A stretch of 8,910 nt of DNA from Candidatus Cloacimonadota bacterium (GTDB lineage Bacteria > Cloacimonadota > Cloacimonadia > Cloacimonadales > JAFGVF01). The notes under the pieces are model-generated. The model worked only from the letters and a program-made list of their open reading frames with translations, was not told the origin of the DNA and did not search any database. The position numbers and the translations under genes were made by a program. Shown piece by piece: positions 6,601 to 8,910 of this stretch (within the stretch, counting starts at the first letter, position 1; each line of letters opens with the position of its first letter). The DNA is taken from positions 1-8,910 of the forward strand of contig JAFGVF010000077.1 in NCBI GenBank assembly GCA_016938155.1. The letters run 5' to 3'.

Positions 6601-7785
6601 ATGTCTAAACAGTTTGTTTTACTAATACTGCTATTACTGTTTACAGCCCGACTTCTTTCTGCAGACTTTACTATAACCAGCACAATTAAAGAGAATCCCC
6701 AACACTTCGGAATTCAATTATTGGATTCGAAGGAAAAGTTTGACGAGAACGGGGAAGTGTATTCTATGCTCATCATCTATTGTGAAACCAAAGAGTTGAA
6801 TTTTATAAATGATGACTTTTTAGCAAAAACAATTCCACTATATAATGCTTATGTATTGCTTTTTAAAAACGGAGCTGATTATATCACAATTTCGAATAGT
6901 GAAGATGAAAGATGTAAAGTAGATTTTGATAGCCCATTGATTAGAGGTAAAGTTTATGAGATGTCTGTATCTGCAAAAGGTGAAACCTCTGATTTTAAGG
7001 AGAAGTTTGATTACTTCATTTCCTCTGTAGATGAGTGTCAGGATTCTGATGACAAGGAGAGCTTCAAAATCTCATTCTCATTACTAAAAGATGGTAAGAA
7101 GACACTGTTTTATTATAAGGTGTTTCCACCTTATGCAGCTGTTTTACTGGATAATAAGCAAGTTTTCCCGGGAGTGACTTCTTTGAACTACACAGATACG
7201 GATGTCGCACTTAGGGTAGTATCCAATTTAGATTTGATTGAGAACAGCCATTTTATCTCATTTAGTCTCAGAGTGGAAAAACTTAATACTTGCGAAAAGG
7301 AGGATAGATTTCCTTATATGGGAGTCTATGGTTTAAGAAAAAACTATCCTGTGATTTCACAAGAGGGCAGATTATTTACTTTTCCCATGTTTAGCAGACA
7401 TGCTTCATTTCTACACAATGGGAACTATAAGTTAGTAAAACTACCTAACCCCCTTACTTATGAAGAAATGTTTAGCCAAAATATGTATCAAAACAATTCT
7501 TTGCCTCATGATACTGAAGCTCCTCAAGAGATTGTGGAATATGTTAAACCTACTCTTATTAAGGCAGAAGAAAAAACACCCAAGGTTAAAAACCTGATTG
7601 TTAAGGCAGTTATAAACACTCAGGGGATAGTGAGTGATTGCTATTTATTTACTAAATCAGCCCCTGAGCTCAAAGAGTATGAAGATGCTGCTATAGAGTG
7701 TGTTAAGAATTGTACTTTCAAGCCATTAAAATATGATAAGTATAAGAAAACACAAGAGGTACTCATTCCTGTTTCGTTTCAATAA
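6601..7785 (+). CDS. Secreted protein of unknown function with TonB-like C-terminal domain (second paralogue)
   Basis: 394 residues from the ATG at 6601. An in-frame TTG at 6559 lies inside the previous gene and would put 14 polar residues before the signal peptide, so it is rejected. The start has GAGGTGG (6591-6597), overlapping the TGA of the first paralogue. Signal peptide MSKQFVLLILLLLFTARLLSA with likely cleavage before DFT. The N-terminal domain matches the neighbour: KENPQHFGIQLLD, MLIIYCETKELNF, YVLLFKNGADYITI and GKVYEMSVSAKG. A middle stretch, PYAAVLLDNKQVFPGVTSL, is faintly PEGA-like (a surface or cell-wall associated beta repeat), which is a guess. The last 63 residues (332-394) form a degenerate TonB_C-like domain (AVINTQGIVSD, DAAIECVKNCTFKPLK, VLIPVSF). 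The two genes are eight bases apart and surely co-transcribed. Function unknown; they may act together at the cell envelope. Confidence 0.85.
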   Translation: MSKQFVLLILLLLFTARLLSADFTITSTIKENPQHFGIQLLDSKEKFDENGEVYSMLIIYCETKELNFINDDFLAKTIPLYNAYVLLFKNGADYITISNSEDERCKVDFDSPLIRGKVYEMSVSAKGETSDFKEKFDYFISSVDECQDSDDKESFKISFSLLKDGKKTLFYYKVFPPYAAVLLDNKQVFPGVTSLNYTDTDVALRVVSNLDLIENSHFISFSLRVEKLNTCEKEDRFPYMGVYGLRKNYPVISQEGRLFTFPMFSRHASFLHNGNYKLVKLPNPLTYEEMFSQNMYQNNSLPHDTEAPQEIVEYVKPTLIKAEEKTPKVKNLIVKAVINTQGIVSDCYLFTKSAPELKEYEDAAIECVKNCTFKPLKYDKYKKTQEVLIPVSFQ

Positions 7786-7873
7786 AATACTTCCCTATAC
7801 TGTGTCTCATCAAATCCATGGAAGGTTTCACATTATAAGGGATTCTCAGAAGAACCATTTCCGGTAATTCTCT

Positions 7874-7903
7874 TTGACAATAAATTCCAATACTGAATAT
7901 GTG
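7874..7903 (+). promoter_or_regulatory. Weak promoter candidate before the ATP-grasp gene
   Basis: TTGACA (7874-7879), 18 bases, then TATGTG (7898-7903), which matches only three of six bases of TATAAT. It lies in the 146-base gap between 7785 and the ATG at 7932. No intrinsic terminator is visible in this gap, so the ATP-grasp gene could equally be read from the promoter of the secreted-protein pair. Confidence 0.25.
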
Positions 7904-7931
7904 AGCAATTATCTTTAAAAGGATGTAAAAG

Positions 7932-8910
7932 ATGAGGGATGTGACACTTGTTACCGGCAATGGCGGATTCTTCGGACAGGGTAGAAAACCCTGGGACCCT
8001 CTTGACATTAAGTCAATCATCACATATTTAAAACAATACAATATCTCAATAACCCATAGATTTTATCATCAAATTATCAATGGTGAACTTCCTTCCCCAG
8101 AGATTCCGATTATCTATTCCTTCAGCCAAAGACCGGAGATAAGGGCTTACCTTATCGACATGGCTAACTACCTTGACTTTCTGGGATTCAGGATTATCCC
8201 CTCTCTTGAAATCCTTCTTTGCCATGAAAACAAGGGATTTCAGGAATTATTGAAAAAGAGATATGCCATTGATTCCTTGAAGGCGTTTTATTTCTCTGAT
8301 TTTGAAGACATTGACTCCTACAATCTTCAGTACCCCGTTGTTTTAAAGAAACTGGACGGCTCAAACGGAAAGGGGGTTTTCCTTATTGAGGATGAAAATA
8401 CTCTGACAAAAACAGTCTCCTCCTTTGCTAGACCATTTACAACGACTCAGAAATTAGACCTTCTCAGAAGGAAGCATTTCAGGAAAAGCAAGAGCTATAA
8501 AGAATACCCCAATTACTCCAACACCATTGACTTACAGCAATATTCAAAGCATATCATGATGCACAAACGCTTTGTCATTCAGGAATTCATCCCCGGACTT
8601 GACCATGATTATCGGGTTCTAAAAGCCGGTGACAGATTCTATATCACCAAAAGGCACACCAAAGATACCTTTAAGGCAAGTGGAACAAAACTTTTTGATT
8701 TCGAAATTCCCAATCCTGAGCCGATTCTCAGGTTCGCTAAATCAGTCACAGATAAAATTGACTCCCCCTTCTTATCAATGGACATCTGCCATAGGAATGA
8801 CAACTTCTATCTTCTCGAATTCCAGGGCTTACATTTCGGTATGAATGTAGTAGTGAAAGGAACAGGTTACTTTGTTTATCAAGATAACACTTTCAAGTTC
8901 CAGACTCAAA
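7932..8910 (+). CDS. ATP-grasp-type ligase of unknown substrate (partial, 3' end outside window)
   Basis: The frame is open from the ATG at 7932 to the window edge, 326 codons plus one base. AAAGGA (7918-7923) is eight bases upstream, and a TAA at 7926-7928 blocks any longer start. The layout is that of an ATP-grasp enzyme (ATP-dependent carboxylate ligation to an amine or thiol through an acyl phosphate): an N-terminal part to about residue 95; a hinge NKGFQELLKK (100-109) with K101; the glycine-rich nucleotide loop YPVVLKKLDGSNGKGVFLIE (134-153); FVIQEFIPGLDHDYRV (214-229) with E218, D226 and R228; ITKRH (238-242) and KASG (248-251); and metal-site candidates SMDIC (D284) and LLEFQG (E296). 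A basic, Tyr-rich insert (about 165-212) separates the loop from the E218 strand. Substrate not recognised; polysaccharide, peptide and cofactor ligases are all possible. Confidence 0.85.
   Translation, partial: MRDVTLVTGNGGFFGQGRKPWDPLDIKSIITYLKQYNISITHRFYHQIINGELPSPEIPIIYSFSQRPEIRAYLIDMANYLDFLGFRIIPSLEILLCHENKGFQELLKKRYAIDSLKAFYFSDFEDIDSYNLQYPVVLKKLDGSNGKGVFLIEDENTLTKTVSSFARPFTTTQKLDLLRRKHFRKSKSYKEYPNYSNTIDLQQYSKHIMMHKRFVIQEFIPGLDHDYRVLKAGDRFYITKRHTKDTFKASGTKLFDFEIPNPEPILRFAKSVTDKIDSPFLSMDICHRNDNFYLLEFQGLHFGMNVVVKGTGYFVYQDNTFKFQTQ

Noticed and set aside
7763..8041. Minus-strand 92-residue open frame
   Set aside because: It overlaps the ends of two supported genes and shows no recognisable features.
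8629..8844. 71-residue open frame on the + strand
   Set aside because: It lies in another frame inside the ATP-grasp gene, whose own frame carries conserved motifs.

Overview
The window looks like a chromosomal piece of an anaerobic or facultative Gram-negative-type bacterium. The left part (1-5160) encodes most of the soluble arm and the NuoH-like membrane subunit of a complex I-like or energy-converting-hydrogenase-related (Ehr-type) complex. Two secreted proteins with TonB-like C-terminal domains follow, which fits a lineage with an outer membrane. An FCB-group organism (for example Cloacimonadota-like) would fit the mix of genes, but that is a guess from gene style and nothing in the window proves it.

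Region 1 (1-5160, + strand) is a tightly packed operon. It holds the tail of an upstream membrane protein (ends at 64), a NuoH/HyfC-like proton-channel subunit (64-972), a NuoB-like cluster subunit (982-1662), a NuoC-like subunit (1669-2193), a NuoD-like large subunit (2195-3352), and a fusion of a NuoI-like two-cluster ferredoxin with a GltD/NfnB-like FAD- and NAD(P)H-binding flavoprotein (3355-5160). Junctions are 1-base overlaps or gaps of a few bases, each with a plausible ribosome binding site. A strong intrinsic terminator at 5191-5214 closes the operon.

The large subunit lacks the C-terminal DPCxxC of [NiFe] hydrogenases, so it is probably not a hydrogenase. It also lacks the second His of the HPxxHG quinone loop, so it is probably not an ordinary quinone reductase. 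The NuoB-like subunit has lost one Cys of the tandem pair that holds cluster N2 and has gained a Cys next to another ligand. The NADH-input subunits NuoE/F/G are not in the window; the fused GltD-like domain is the obvious substitute. The inferred role is an ion-translocating, NAD(P)H-linked oxidoreductase, perhaps using ferredoxin, whose terminal acceptor cannot be read from the sequence.

Region 2 (5324-7785) is an A+T-richer pair of tandem, diverged paralogues. Each has a signal peptide, a similar N-terminal beta-rich domain and a TonB_C-like C-terminal domain. Their function is unknown.

Region 3 (7932-8910) is an ATP-grasp-type enzyme gene that runs off the right edge. Gaps 5161-5323 and 7786-7931 hold the terminator and weak promoter candidates. 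I saw no tRNA, rRNA, CRISPR array or insertion sequence.
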